Source of the DNA: Lunatibacter sp035460985
Lineage (GTDB): Bacteria; Bacteroidota; Bacteroidia; Cytophagales; Cyclobacteriaceae
Reading direction: 5' to 3'
Length of the DNA: 12,295 nucleotides
Assembly (NCBI GenBank): GCA_035460985.1
Contig: DATHWC010000261.1
Span: 1 to 12,295 of the forward strand
The position numbers were made by a program, and so were the translations under genes. Shown here piece after piece: positions 6,368-12,295 of this stretch. Under the pieces are notes generated by a model that saw only the letters and a list, made by a program, of their open reading frames with translations, ran no database searches and was not told the DNA's origin. Every line of letters begins with the position of its first letter. Positions within the stretch are counted from its first letter, which is position 1.

Positions 6368-7507
6368 ATTAATTAGAAAAGCCAATTCCATTGTCGGAAA
6401 AATTGGGAAGATTCGTCTCTCCGATTATTTTCCACTTTTTTGGGAAGTAGATTTAAATGAACTTGATTACAAAGGTTATTTAATAAGAGTGTTTTAAAGC
6501 TTTGTATTTTCCGAATGGTTTGGTTTGATGATGGTAATTCCAGATGGCTTATTTAGGGTTAAATCTGCTGGGGGTATATTAGGCTGGTGAAGAAAAAAGA
6601 AGGATTCACTTACGGTAAATATTTCCCTGATCGTATCCGAAATTGCGGATTCATCTTTAGAACCAGATAAATAAGGGTTTTCCACCGTTGTTTCCGTCCC
6701 TAAAATCCATCTATAAATTTGTGACCGGATCTACTTTAAATGAAAGGAGCTTTTCCTCACGATATGGGGACAGGTAAATGCAATATCCGCTTTCATTTTG
6801 CTGGGTCTAATCCCCAGCTGGTCCAAATTGGTACCTTGTACCTTCTGTTGGCTACCATGACGCTCATAGTTAAATGTTTTATTTTTCGTCAAAACCATCT
6901 ACTACACCTGCTATCTTTCTACAGTTCGATTATAAGGCGTTGATTTTTAAGTATGTATTGCTGTTAAAAACATAAAGGCATCCTTCTACATAAATTACTT
7001 TTAGCTGTATTACCAGTAGGTTGTGGTAGTTTTCTCTATATTTATTCTACTACAGACTAATGGTCTAAATTTCAATATTTTAGATCCTATTGTCGTAAGT
7101 AGTAGGTTGATTGTGTTTTATAAAATATCCCTTTCCGGGAGGGTTTGGTGCTCGGTCCGTGGCTTTTGGTACCACATATGTCCCAGCAGATAGCTGCCTT
7201 TCCCACTTCGCCCGGGCTTATCGAGATTAATCGGCCTGAAATTTGTTTTCTTTTTTTTTCACTCGCAAACACTTCGTTTAGTGTAAGATTGTTTATGAAA
7301 TCATATTTGTTTATCAGGTATCTGATAGTTTAAGTAGGTAAAAAGTAGAATCTTTAAAAAAATAGACGGATTTGGCATTTTAAATTGACGACGAAAGTGG
7401 ATTGGTTTATCTAACCTGTAAAGTAATCTTATTTGAAGGAATTCCAAATCTGGAGTTTCTGAAAATCAAAAAGTAAAACTGATAGCCCCATAATTAGCCC
7501 CACATAT
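6368..7507. other. 1.1-kb low-coding-density region between integrase remnant and tRNA-Asp
   Basis: No complete recognisable gene is present. It contains an interrupted minus-strand frame (6494-6898, listed separately) and a 61-codon minus-strand frame at 7087-7272. The latter has a phase-consistent start but no identifiable motif and a low-complexity A-rich start, so I do not call it a gene. Upstream of 6368 the integrase homology fades into unrecognised sequence. A short direct repeat (TAGCCCCA twice, 7483-7490 and 7495-7502) lies just beyond the tRNA-Asp terminator. No IS ends, CRISPR-like spacing or further tRNA were found. Confidence 0.5.
6494..6898 (-). pseudogene. Possible decayed ORF interrupted by one TAG, unknown
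   Basis: An ATG at 6898 opens 55 codons (beginning MVLTKNKTFNYERHG) that end in a TAG at 6733-6731. The same frame then stays open for 78 more codons (IRSQIYRWILGTETT and on) to a TAA at 6494. The joined length would be 134 residues. The amino-acid composition is protein-like, with mixed charged and polar residues, and no low complexity. I recognise no family and see no ribosome binding site. An alternative frame across the junction (SPYREEKLLSFKVDP) is also plausible, so a frameshift instead of a nonsense mutation is possible, as is plain chance in this decayed region. Confidence 0.25.
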
Positions 7508-7556
7508 AAAAAGAAGAACCCTAACAGCTTATATTTAAAGCCATTAGGGTTTCTTC
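7508..7556 (-). terminator. Terminator of tRNA-Asp
   Basis: On the minus strand, GAAGAAACCCTAA (7556-7544) pairs with TTAGGGTTCTTC (7524-7513), with one bulged base. The inner loop has two further GC pairs, and a TTTTT run follows (7512-7508). It starts four bases after the tRNA 3' end. This is a textbook intrinsic terminator. Confidence 0.88.
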
Positions 7557-7559
7557 CTG

Positions 7560-7633
7560 CGGAATGGACGGGACTCGAACCCGCGACCTCCTGCGTGACA
7601 GGCAGGCATTCTAACCAGCTGAACTACCACTCC
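7560..7633 (-). tRNA. tRNA-Asp (GTC)
   Basis: This is a 74-nt cloverleaf on the minus strand. The acceptor GGAGTGG pairs with CCATTCC, with one G-U. The D-arm follows TAGTTCAGCTGGTTAGAA. The anticodon stem CCTGC/GCAGG encloses CTGTCAC, giving anticodon GTC. The T-arm has GGTTCGAGTCC. The discriminator is G, as expected for tRNA-Asp. CCA is not encoded (the next bases are CAGG), so the tail must be added after transcription. It is a single-gene unit with its own promoter and terminator, divergent from accA. Confidence 0.97.
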
Positions 7634-7641
7634 GTTAAATA

Positions 7642-7661
7642 AATCGATGCGTTTATCGATT
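7642..7661. repeat. Inverted repeat in the tRNA-Asp leader
   Basis: AATCGAT (7642-7648) and ATCGATT (7655-7661) form a perfect 7-bp stem with a 6-nt loop, located between the tRNA promoter and the tRNA 5' end. In the transcript it would make a hairpin 8 nt before the mature 5' end. It could guide processing or be an operator, or it may be fortuitous. Confidence 0.5.
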
Positions 7662-7670
7662 ATTGTGATG

Positions 7671-7702
7671 CAAATGTAGGGGCTTTATTTTATCTGACAA
7701 AA
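7671..7702 (-). promoter_or_regulatory. Bacteroidota-type promoter of tRNA-Asp
   Basis: On the minus strand the -33 element TTTTG (7702-7698) and the -7 element TACATTTG (7678-7671, matching TAnnTTTG exactly) are separated by 19 bp, which is the optimal spacing. Transcription would start about 30 nt before the tRNA. This is one of the best phylum markers in the window. Confidence 0.8.
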
Positions 7703-7861
7703 TATGGCCTCAAAAAATATTAACTAAATTTTTACTCCGCTCTTTTTCAGGATGTTTATTTTTAAATCAACACAATAGCTTTTGCCCTTTGAACCAAAAG
7801 CAAACTTGGACGTACCCCACTAAACCTGTTTTTTTTTCGCCCCGCCCAACCAATGCGGATT

Positions 7862-7895
7862 GTTGACCGAATATCACAAATAATTTTTATCTTTG
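7862..7895 (+). promoter_or_regulatory. Bacteroidota-type promoter of accA
   Basis: The -7 element TATCTTTG (7888-7895) matches TAnnTTTG exactly. A GTTG at 7862-7865 can serve as the -33 element, at a slightly long 22-bp spacing. The implied start leaves a leader of roughly 15 nt before the ATG at 7917. This also means the TTG at 7893 cannot be the translation start, because it lies inside the promoter. Confidence 0.6.
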
Positions 7896-7916
7896 TTCCG
7901 TTCAAAAATCGAAAAC

Positions 7917-8864
7917 ATGGTATTAGAATTTGAAAAGCCAATAGCGGATCTAGAGATTAAGTTGAGTGAAATGAAAGATCTTGCAAAAGGTAAAAACATT
8001 GATCTGTCTGCCGATATCAAATCGCTGGAAGAAAAAATTCAAGCCTTGAAGAAAGAAACATTTCAAAACCTAACGCGCTGGCAACGGGTGCAGCTTTCCC
8101 GTCATGCCGACAGACCCTACGCCCTTGACTACATCTACGAGATGACAAACGATTTCATTGAACTTCACGGAGACCGTGGTGTTAAGGATGACAAAGCAAT
8201 GGTCGGGGGATTGGGTGATATTGACGGACGGACAGTCATGTTTATTGGGCAGCAAAAAGGTAGAAATACGAAGCAGCGACAGGAAAGGAATTTTGGAATG
8301 GCGAATCCGGAAGGATATAGGAAAGCATTGCGGCTGATGAAAATGGCTGAGAAATTCAACAAACCCATTGTTACGCTGATCGATACCCCTGGGGCTTTTC
8401 CCGGCATTGAGGCCGAAGAGCGCGGTCAGGGGGAAGCAATCGCCAAAAACCTCAGGGAGATGTTCAAGCTGAAAGTTCCAGTGATATGTATTATCATTGG
8501 AGAAGGCGCCTCGGGTGGAGCACTTGGAATTGCCATAGGTGATAAAGTTTTTATGTTGGAAAACACTTGGTATTCGGTGATTTCTCCCGAATCCTGTTCG
8601 TCCATCCTTTGGAGAAGTTGGGATTATAAAGAGCAAGCAGCAGAAGCGCTTAAGCTGACAGCACCTGACATGTTTCAAAATAAGCTAATCGACGGTATTA
8701 TCGCTGAGCCACTCGGAGGGGCACATCGAAATATGAAAGTGATGGCTGCAACAATTAAAAGCACCATCAAGGAATCTCTCGCCGAATTGGATAAAATCGA
8801 ATCCAATGAACGCATGAATAATAGAATTGATAAATTCTGTGCCATGGGTGTAGTGGTGGAATAA
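7917..8864 (+). CDS. accA: Acetyl-CoA carboxylase carboxyltransferase subunit alpha
   Basis: This is a 315-residue AccA, the usual length. With AccD it forms the carboxyltransferase that moves the carboxyl group from biotinyl-AccB to acetyl-CoA, making malonyl-CoA, the first committed step of fatty acid synthesis in the cytoplasm. Motifs: an N-terminal coiled coil with paired Glu/Lys heptads (about 5-50), RWQRVQLSRH (54-63), GQQKGRNTK (111-119), DTPGAFPG (156-163), GEGASGGALG (195-204, oxyanion-hole glycines) and SPESCSSILW (223-232). I chose the ATG at 7917, giving MVLEFEKP, the conserved AccA start. An upstream TTG at 7893 would add eight residues but overlaps the -7 promoter box. No accD, accB or accC is nearby, so the subunits are dispersed. 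A lipid-metabolism run of genes follows on the same strand. Confidence 0.97.
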   Translation: MVLEFEKPIADLEIKLSEMKDLAKGKNIDLSADIKSLEEKIQALKKETFQNLTRWQRVQLSRHADRPYALDYIYEMTNDFIELHGDRGVKDDKAMVGGLGDIDGRTVMFIGQQKGRNTKQRQERNFGMANPEGYRKALRLMKMAEKFNKPIVTLIDTPGAFPGIEAEERGQGEAIAKNLREMFKLKVPVICIIIGEGASGGALGIAIGDKVFMLENTWYSVISPESCSSILWRSWDYKEQAAEALKLTAPDMFQNKLIDGIIAEPLGGAHRNMKVMAATIKSTIKESLAELDKIESNERMNNRIDKFCAMGVVVE

Positions 8865-9002
8865 TTCGAAGATGGCCAACTATTGGGCTGGGTACTTTCA
8901 ATTGTTCGAAGGGTTCATTCGTAAGAGGGGAGGAGGAGAGACTTTCTTCCATGGTGTTTCGGCAGGATAGGAACAGCATTCAATATTACAAGAAGTTTAC
9001 CA

Positions 9003-9794
9003 TTGGAAAATCAGACACGTATAGGAATAGCTCTTTCTGGAGGTGGTGTGCGCGGCATTTCACATCTTGGAGTGCTTAAGGCGATGGATGAAGTTGGCTT
9101 GGTCCCCTCAGCTATATCCGGCACAAGTGCCGGAGCGATCGCCGGGGTCATGTATGCCAAGGGTTTCGCTCCGGATGAGATCTTGGAGATTATTATCCAA
9201 ACTAACTATTTTAAATTTATTTGGCCCTCTGTCAGCTGGAAAGGGATCCTCAAGATGGATCAGGTTATCCCTCTTTACGAAAAATACTTGGGAGTTGATG
9301 ATTTTTCCTCACTTCGAATTCCCATGACTATGGCTGCGACTGATTTGCATTTGGGCCAGACAGTGTACTTCTCTTCGGGAGAACTTATTAGACCTTTAAT
9401 GGCCTCCTCCTGTATTCCGGGGATGTTTGAGCCAATACTACTTGATGGGCGCTATTTTATCGATGGCGGGGTGTTGAACAATATGCCTGTAGAGCCTCTT
9501 CAGGACAGCTGCGATGTAATCATCGGAGTGAACTGCAACCAGCTTGCCATAGAGCAAAATATCCGCCATATCAAAAGCTTGATAGAGCGTACGGTAATCA
9601 TGTCCATGAACTACAACGTATATAGCCGAAGGGGAATGTGCGACCATTTTGTTGAACCCCCAGGTTTAGCCCGGTTTGGCGTGTTGGAAATTAAAAAAGC
9701 AAAAGAAATATTTGAAATTGGCTATCTGACCATGAAGGAGTATATTGGTCTACATCTACAACAGGAGGGGATGGCTGCAAAATCAATAATATAA
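9003..9794 (+). CDS. Patatin-like phospholipase family protein
   Basis: This is a 263-residue serine hydrolase of the patatin/RssA type. GGGVRG (13-18) is the oxyanion hole, GTSAG (40-44) holds the nucleophile Ser42, and DGG (154-156) supplies the catalytic Asp, so the Ser-Asp dyad is intact. Members cleave acyl chains from phospholipids or act on other acyl esters, mostly in the cytoplasm or at the inner membrane. No signal peptide is present. The start is a TTG at 9003; no in-frame ATG lies just upstream, and this start puts the GGGxRG motif 12 residues in, as is normal. The gene lies 138 bp after accA and 8 bp before an acyltransferase, so it is probably co-transcribed with the latter. Together they suggest acyl-chain removal and re-addition, a remodelling role that is inferred. 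Confidence 0.93.
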   Translation: MENQTRIGIALSGGGVRGISHLGVLKAMDEVGLVPSAISGTSAGAIAGVMYAKGFAPDEILEIIIQTNYFKFIWPSVSWKGILKMDQVIPLYEKYLGVDDFSSLRIPMTMAATDLHLGQTVYFSSGELIRPLMASSCIPGMFEPILLDGRYFIDGGVLNNMPVEPLQDSCDVIIGVNCNQLAIEQNIRHIKSLIERTVIMSMNYNVYSRRGMCDHFVEPPGLARFGVLEIKKAKEIFEIGYLTMKEYIGLHLQQEGMAAKSII

Positions 9795-9802
9795 GCTCAG
9801 GG

Positions 9803-10360
9803 ATGAAACTATTAGCACGGATTATTTTTTGGATTTCAGGCTGGAAAGCTCAAGGGGGAATGCCGGAGGGCGTGAAAAAGGCCGTTTTAATAGCCATTCC
9901 CCACACCAGTAACTGGGATTTGCTGTATGCCCGCGCCGCTTTTTACCTCATGGATATTCCCGTAAAATTCACAATCAAGAAGGAGGTTATGGTGGGTCCT
10001 CTCGGGTGGTTGATAAGAGCGCTAGGAGGAATTTCAATTGACCGCAAGCGTTTGCCGGGAAAGCGGAAGTTAACTTATACCGAATCGATGATTCAGATGT
10101 TGAAAGAATCGGATGAGCTGGTGATTATGGTTACTCCCGAGGGTACCCGCAAGCATGCACCAAAATGGAAAAGCGGGTTTTACCATATAGCGTTGGGAGC
10201 GGAAGTCCCGATCTTGGTAGGATTTTTGGACTACAAAAATAAAATAGCAGGTATAGGCCCCTGTCTTTATCCCAATGGGGAAATGAATGCCCAAATAGAA
10301 GAATTGATGGCTTTCGGACGTACTATCGAGGGCAAGTACCCAGATCAGGGGATACGATGA
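9803..10360 (+). CDS. PlsC-type lysophospholipid/1-acylglycerol-3-phosphate acyltransferase
   Basis: This is a short 185-residue acyltransferase. The catalytic HX4D motif is HTSNWD (His34, Asp39). Acceptor-phosphate-binding motifs follow: GGISIDR (75-81) and PEGTR (112-116). A hydrophobic N-terminus (about 2-13) likely anchors it to the inner membrane. The family transfers an acyl group from acyl-ACP or acyl-CoA to a lysolipid. The length and the PHTSNWD variant resemble the short Bacteroidota members rather than classical 240-residue PlsC, so the acceptor could be lysophosphatidate, another lysophospholipid or an aminolipid. AGGG precedes the ATG and may help initiation. It is 8 bp from the patatin gene, supporting a shared transcript. 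Confidence 0.9.
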   Translation: MKLLARIIFWISGWKAQGGMPEGVKKAVLIAIPHTSNWDLLYARAAFYLMDIPVKFTIKKEVMVGPLGWLIRALGGISIDRKRLPGKRKLTYTESMIQMLKESDELVIMVTPEGTRKHAPKWKSGFYHIALGAEVPILVGFLDYKNKIAGIGPCLYPNGEMNAQIEELMAFGRTIEGKYPDQGIR

Positions 10361-10426
10361 TCCCACGGGGTTGAAATTGTCTAAATAATTCCCTTTATTA
10401 ATTAGCAAAAATTTAACCACAACTCC

Positions 10427-11392
10427 ATGATTAAGAAACAGATAAAGCGCCTTAAGTCACTGACTTTTTTTCAAATCATCATAGATAGTGTCAAAGATTT
10501 TGCGAGCAGTGATTCCATGACCTTTGCCGCTTCCACAGCATTTTACACCATTTTTAGTTTACCAGCGCTGTTAATTATCGTTCTGAACATTGGGGCTACT
10601 TTTTATTCCAAAAATGATGTTAGGGAAGAGCTGTTGAGTCAAATAGGAGAACTAATAGGACAGGAAAGTGTGGAGACGCTTGACGACATTATGCGTAATG
10701 TAACTTTGGACAATCAGGTATTTTGGTCGCAAATGATGGGAATCGCTATTTTGGTATTTAGTGCGACCACAGTTTTTGTAAGTCTACAAAACAGTATTAA
10801 CCATATTTGGCATATCAAACCTAAGCCAGAAAAAGGTATATTGAAATTTGCAATTAACAGATTTCTGAGTTTTTCCATGGTGGCGTCCATCGGCTTTCTA
10901 TTGATAGTCTCTTTAGTAGCTGATGCTGTCTTGGTTATTGTTTTAAACTATTTCTCGAATTTGTTTGATGAAAATATCTTGATTTTTGCGAGTGTGGCGA
11001 ACGTGATACTGGCACAATCACTAATGGTTTTGATTTTTGGTTTGATGTACAAAATTCTCCCTGATGCCCGTGTTAGATGGAAAGATGTGTGGTTGGGGGC
11101 ATTCGTGACTATGCTTCTTTTTGCACTGGGTAAATACCTAATTGGTCTGTATATGGGAAACGCCGATGTTGGCAATTACTACGGAACCGCGGGCTCTTTG
11201 GTGGTTGTACTCATTTGGGTTTATTATTCGGTTGTTATTTTTCTATTTGGTGCCCAAATCACCTACTATATTGCTGAAAATGTAGGCGGTAATGTTATAC
11301 CTTCCTCTCAGGCCGTAAAGGTAGAATTGATAGAACTGGATGAAAATGGAGATTTTGCTAATTATGTTAAGAAAAGTCAAAAAGATTCCTAG
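10427..11392 (+). CDS. YihY/virulence factor BrkB family membrane protein
   Basis: This is a 321-residue integral membrane protein of the YihY/BrkB family (PF03631). About six membrane segments can be seen near 35-56, 100-122, 150-175, 184-208, 222-243 and 255-279. Family signatures are the early MTFAASTAFYTIFSLPAL block (31-48) and YYGTAGSLVVVLIWVYYS (251-268). The latter ends in FLFGAQ, the usual close of the core. The C-terminal tail of about 35 residues is polar and cytoplasmic. The biochemical role of the family is not settled: early names such as ribonuclease BN were mistaken, and an envelope or lipid transport role has been suggested. It lies 66 bp after the acyltransferase and ends before a strong palindrome, so it may be the last gene of the lipid run. 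Confidence 0.93.
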   Translation: MIKKQIKRLKSLTFFQIIIDSVKDFASSDSMTFAASTAFYTIFSLPALLIIVLNIGATFYSKNDVREELLSQIGELIGQESVETLDDIMRNVTLDNQVFWSQMMGIAILVFSATTVFVSLQNSINHIWHIKPKPEKGILKFAINRFLSFSMVASIGFLLIVSLVADAVLVIVLNYFSNLFDENILIFASVANVILAQSLMVLIFGLMYKILPDARVRWKDVWLGAFVTMLLFALGKYLIGLYMGNADVGNYYGTAGSLVVVLIWVYYSVVIFLFGAQITYYIAENVGGNVIPSSQAVKVELIELDENGDFANYVKKSQKDS

Positions 11393-11443
11393 AAATAGGG
11401 ATTGCTGACTGGTAATTGGATTTTAAAAAATAGACATTCAAGT

Positions 11444-11472
11444 AGGAAAGAGGATTAATCCTCTTTCCTTTT
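11444..11472 (+). terminator. Terminator palindrome shared by convergent genes
   Basis: A 26-bp perfect palindrome (11444-11469) with a TTAA centre is followed on the + strand by TTTT (11469-11472), so it can end the brkB-like transcript. On the minus strand it contains the stop codon of the small membrane-protein gene at its centre; there the next T-run lies about 14 bp further on. It may act in both directions. Confidence 0.7.
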
Positions 11473-11643
11473 ATCCCCGGTTTCGGGATCAAATTCAGAA
11501 ACCTCTTTTTTCAGAACTTCCTTGGATGAAATTTCCTGTTCTTTAGAAACATCTGAGGATTTTTTGTTGAATACTGATCGAAATATAAGAATCAAAGCAA
11601 TCACAATTCCTAATATAATTGCAGCACCTATGTATAATGGCAT
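11455..11643 (-). CDS. Small single-pass membrane protein, 62 aa, unknown
   Basis: From the ATG at 11643, the protein has one N-terminal membrane segment (about residues 3-22, with YIGAAIILGIVIALILIF). A basic stop-transfer (RSVFNKK) follows, and then a roughly 35-residue, highly charged Ser/Glu/Lys tail ending in EFDPETGDKRKED. The tail should face the cytoplasm by the positive-inside rule. A longer frame starts at a TTG at 11697 and would add 18 residues before the membrane segment; I prefer the ATG. I recognise no family. Small tail-charged membrane proteins like this are common near envelope genes. The stop codon lies inside the shared terminator palindrome, convergent with the brkB-like gene. 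Confidence 0.6.
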   Translation of the reverse strand: MPLYIGAAIILGIVIALILIFRSVFNKKSSDVSKEQEISSKEVLKKEVSEFDPETGDKRKED

Positions 11644-11788
11644 ACGCGATTGGGGTTTAGAAGAATAGTTATTTACAATGTGGTAAAATGTATACAATTT
11701 AAGAGCAATAACGGTGCCCCTTTGTATTTTTGCATATTAAAAAAAATTATTTGGAACAGGAATTATTTGAGGTAAAAAGTTATTGAAT

Positions 11789-12295
11789 TTAAAAAAGACG
11801 TCCTTGTACAGGCTGGAATTTATGCGCGAATTGGGTGCCTTTTAACATTTCGAAAAGAAACTTTAAGAAACTGTTTTTCCAGACCTCGGCATGGATTTTT
11901 AGTTCCTTGGGTTCAAACTCTACCGAACCCTTTACGCGATCGTACCCAATCAACATGCTCCATATCGTATAAAAAGTGGTCTCGGGTTGAAGTTCCGGGC
12001 GAATGCTGCCATCCCGAATGCCTTTCGATATTATTTTTACACCTATAGCTGGTATGTCGTGCTGGATTTGCAAAAGTTTCTGAAAATAGGGACTTTCCAA
12101 TATCATAGGAGGAATCATCTCTAGCTTTGCGGGATCATTATGCAGATTGACCAACCCTAAAAAATTAAGAATGCACTCATAAAAAAACCGTTTTTCAGAG
12201 GTAAATACCAGAAAATTTTCCACCAAATCGGAAATGTTTTCAAAGCCTGTATTGTCCTTTCCCTTTGACAAGGCCTTGTTAAAGACATCTTTGAG
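11789..12295 (-). CDS. TetR/AcrR-family transcriptional regulator, C-terminal part (5' end beyond window)
   Basis: The minus-strand frame is open to the window edge, so the N-terminal helix-turn-helix is missing; 168 residues remain. The visible start LKDVFNKALSKG fits the helix that follows the TetR DNA-binding domain. The rest is all alpha-helical in pattern, with ENFLVFTSEKRFFYECILNF, then IISKGIRDGSIRPELQPETT (the recurrent TetR ligand-domain segment before the dimer helices), then TIWSMLIGYDRV and a final amphipathic helix. Such proteins repress nearby efflux, lipid or catabolic genes in response to a small ligand; the ligand and target are unknown here. A TTG at 12271 is not the start, because the frame continues upstream without a break. 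Confidence 0.75.
   Translation of the reverse strand, partial: LKDVFNKALSKGKDNTGFENISDLVENFLVFTSEKRFFYECILNFLGLVNLHNDPAKLEMIPPMILESPYFQKLLQIQHDIPAIGVKIISKGIRDGSIRPELQPETTFYTIWSMLIGYDRVKGSVEFEPKELKIHAEVWKNSFLKFLFEMLKGTQFAHKFQPVQGRLF

Noticed and set aside
7087..7272. 61-codon minus-strand ORF with protein-like stretches (GKAAICWDICGTKS)
   Set aside because: There is no motif, promoter or ribosome binding site. Its 5' part is an A-rich low-complexity run, and a competing + strand frame covers the same DNA.
7483..7502. Direct repeat TAGCCCCA, two copies 12 bp apart, next to the tRNA-Asp terminator
   Set aside because: It is too short to be an attachment site and does not copy any part of the tRNA; no matching copy was seen at the other end of the accessory region.
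7844..7850. A second GCCCAAC (RYYYAAC) integron core-like heptamer upstream of accA
   Set aside because: The degenerate heptamer is expected by chance many times in 12 kb, and nothing around it looks like an attC arm or cassette boundary. It also warns against over-reading the site at 5458.
8070..8678. 202-codon minus-strand ORF inside accA
   Set aside because: It is a shadow frame opposite a highly conserved gene, with no recognisable domains.
11725..11732. TATTTTTG on the + strand, an exact TAnnTTTG match
   Set aside because: There is no -33 element at the right spacing, and no + strand gene follows it in the window.

Overview
The window looks like a chromosomal segment from a Bacteroidota bacterium, most likely a marine or saline member of the Cytophagales (Cyclobacteriaceae-like). 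The basis is: two promoters that fit the Bacteroidota consensus (TTTG or TTG at -33, TAnnTTTG at -7); mostly weak or absent Shine-Dalgarno sequences; a secreted lipoprotein oxidoreductase next to a sulfatase; and Bacteroidota-like AccA, YihY/BrkB and PlsC proteins. The genus is inference. No search was run.

Region 1 (1-4288, + strand) is a secreted glycan or organosulfate utilisation patch. It holds the C-terminal part of an arylsulfatase-type sulfatase with an appended beta-sandwich domain. Twelve bases later comes a lipoprotein FAD-dependent oxidoreductase with a golvesin/xanthan-lyase-type C-terminal domain. After a 323-bp gap there is a secreted protein of unknown function.

Region 2 (about 4289-7507) is an accessory scar. 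On the minus strand it holds a tRNA-like D-arm fragment and an NAD(P)-dependent extended-SDR reductase with an unusually strong Shine-Dalgarno. Next come an attI-like core site and a near-perfect 22-bp palindrome, and then a wrecked integron integrase (IntI) pseudogene. The integrase points the same way as the reductase. This resembles a fossil integron of the 'integrase co-oriented with cassettes' type carrying one cassette-like gene, although no attC site is visible. More than 1 kb of low-coding-density DNA follows, with an interrupted reading frame.

Region 3 (7508-12295) is core chromosome. It holds tRNA-Asp (minus strand) with its own promoter and terminator. Divergent from it is a + strand run of lipid and envelope genes: accA, a patatin-like phospholipase, a PlsC-type acyltransferase and a YihY/BrkB membrane protein. 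The run ends at a 26-bp perfect palindrome that also overlaps the end of a small convergent membrane-protein gene. The window closes with the C-terminal part of a TetR-type regulator (minus strand).

The most interesting part is the degraded integron integrase plus co-oriented reductase. The other gene calls are ordinary, apart from the secreted protein of unknown function at 3653-4288.
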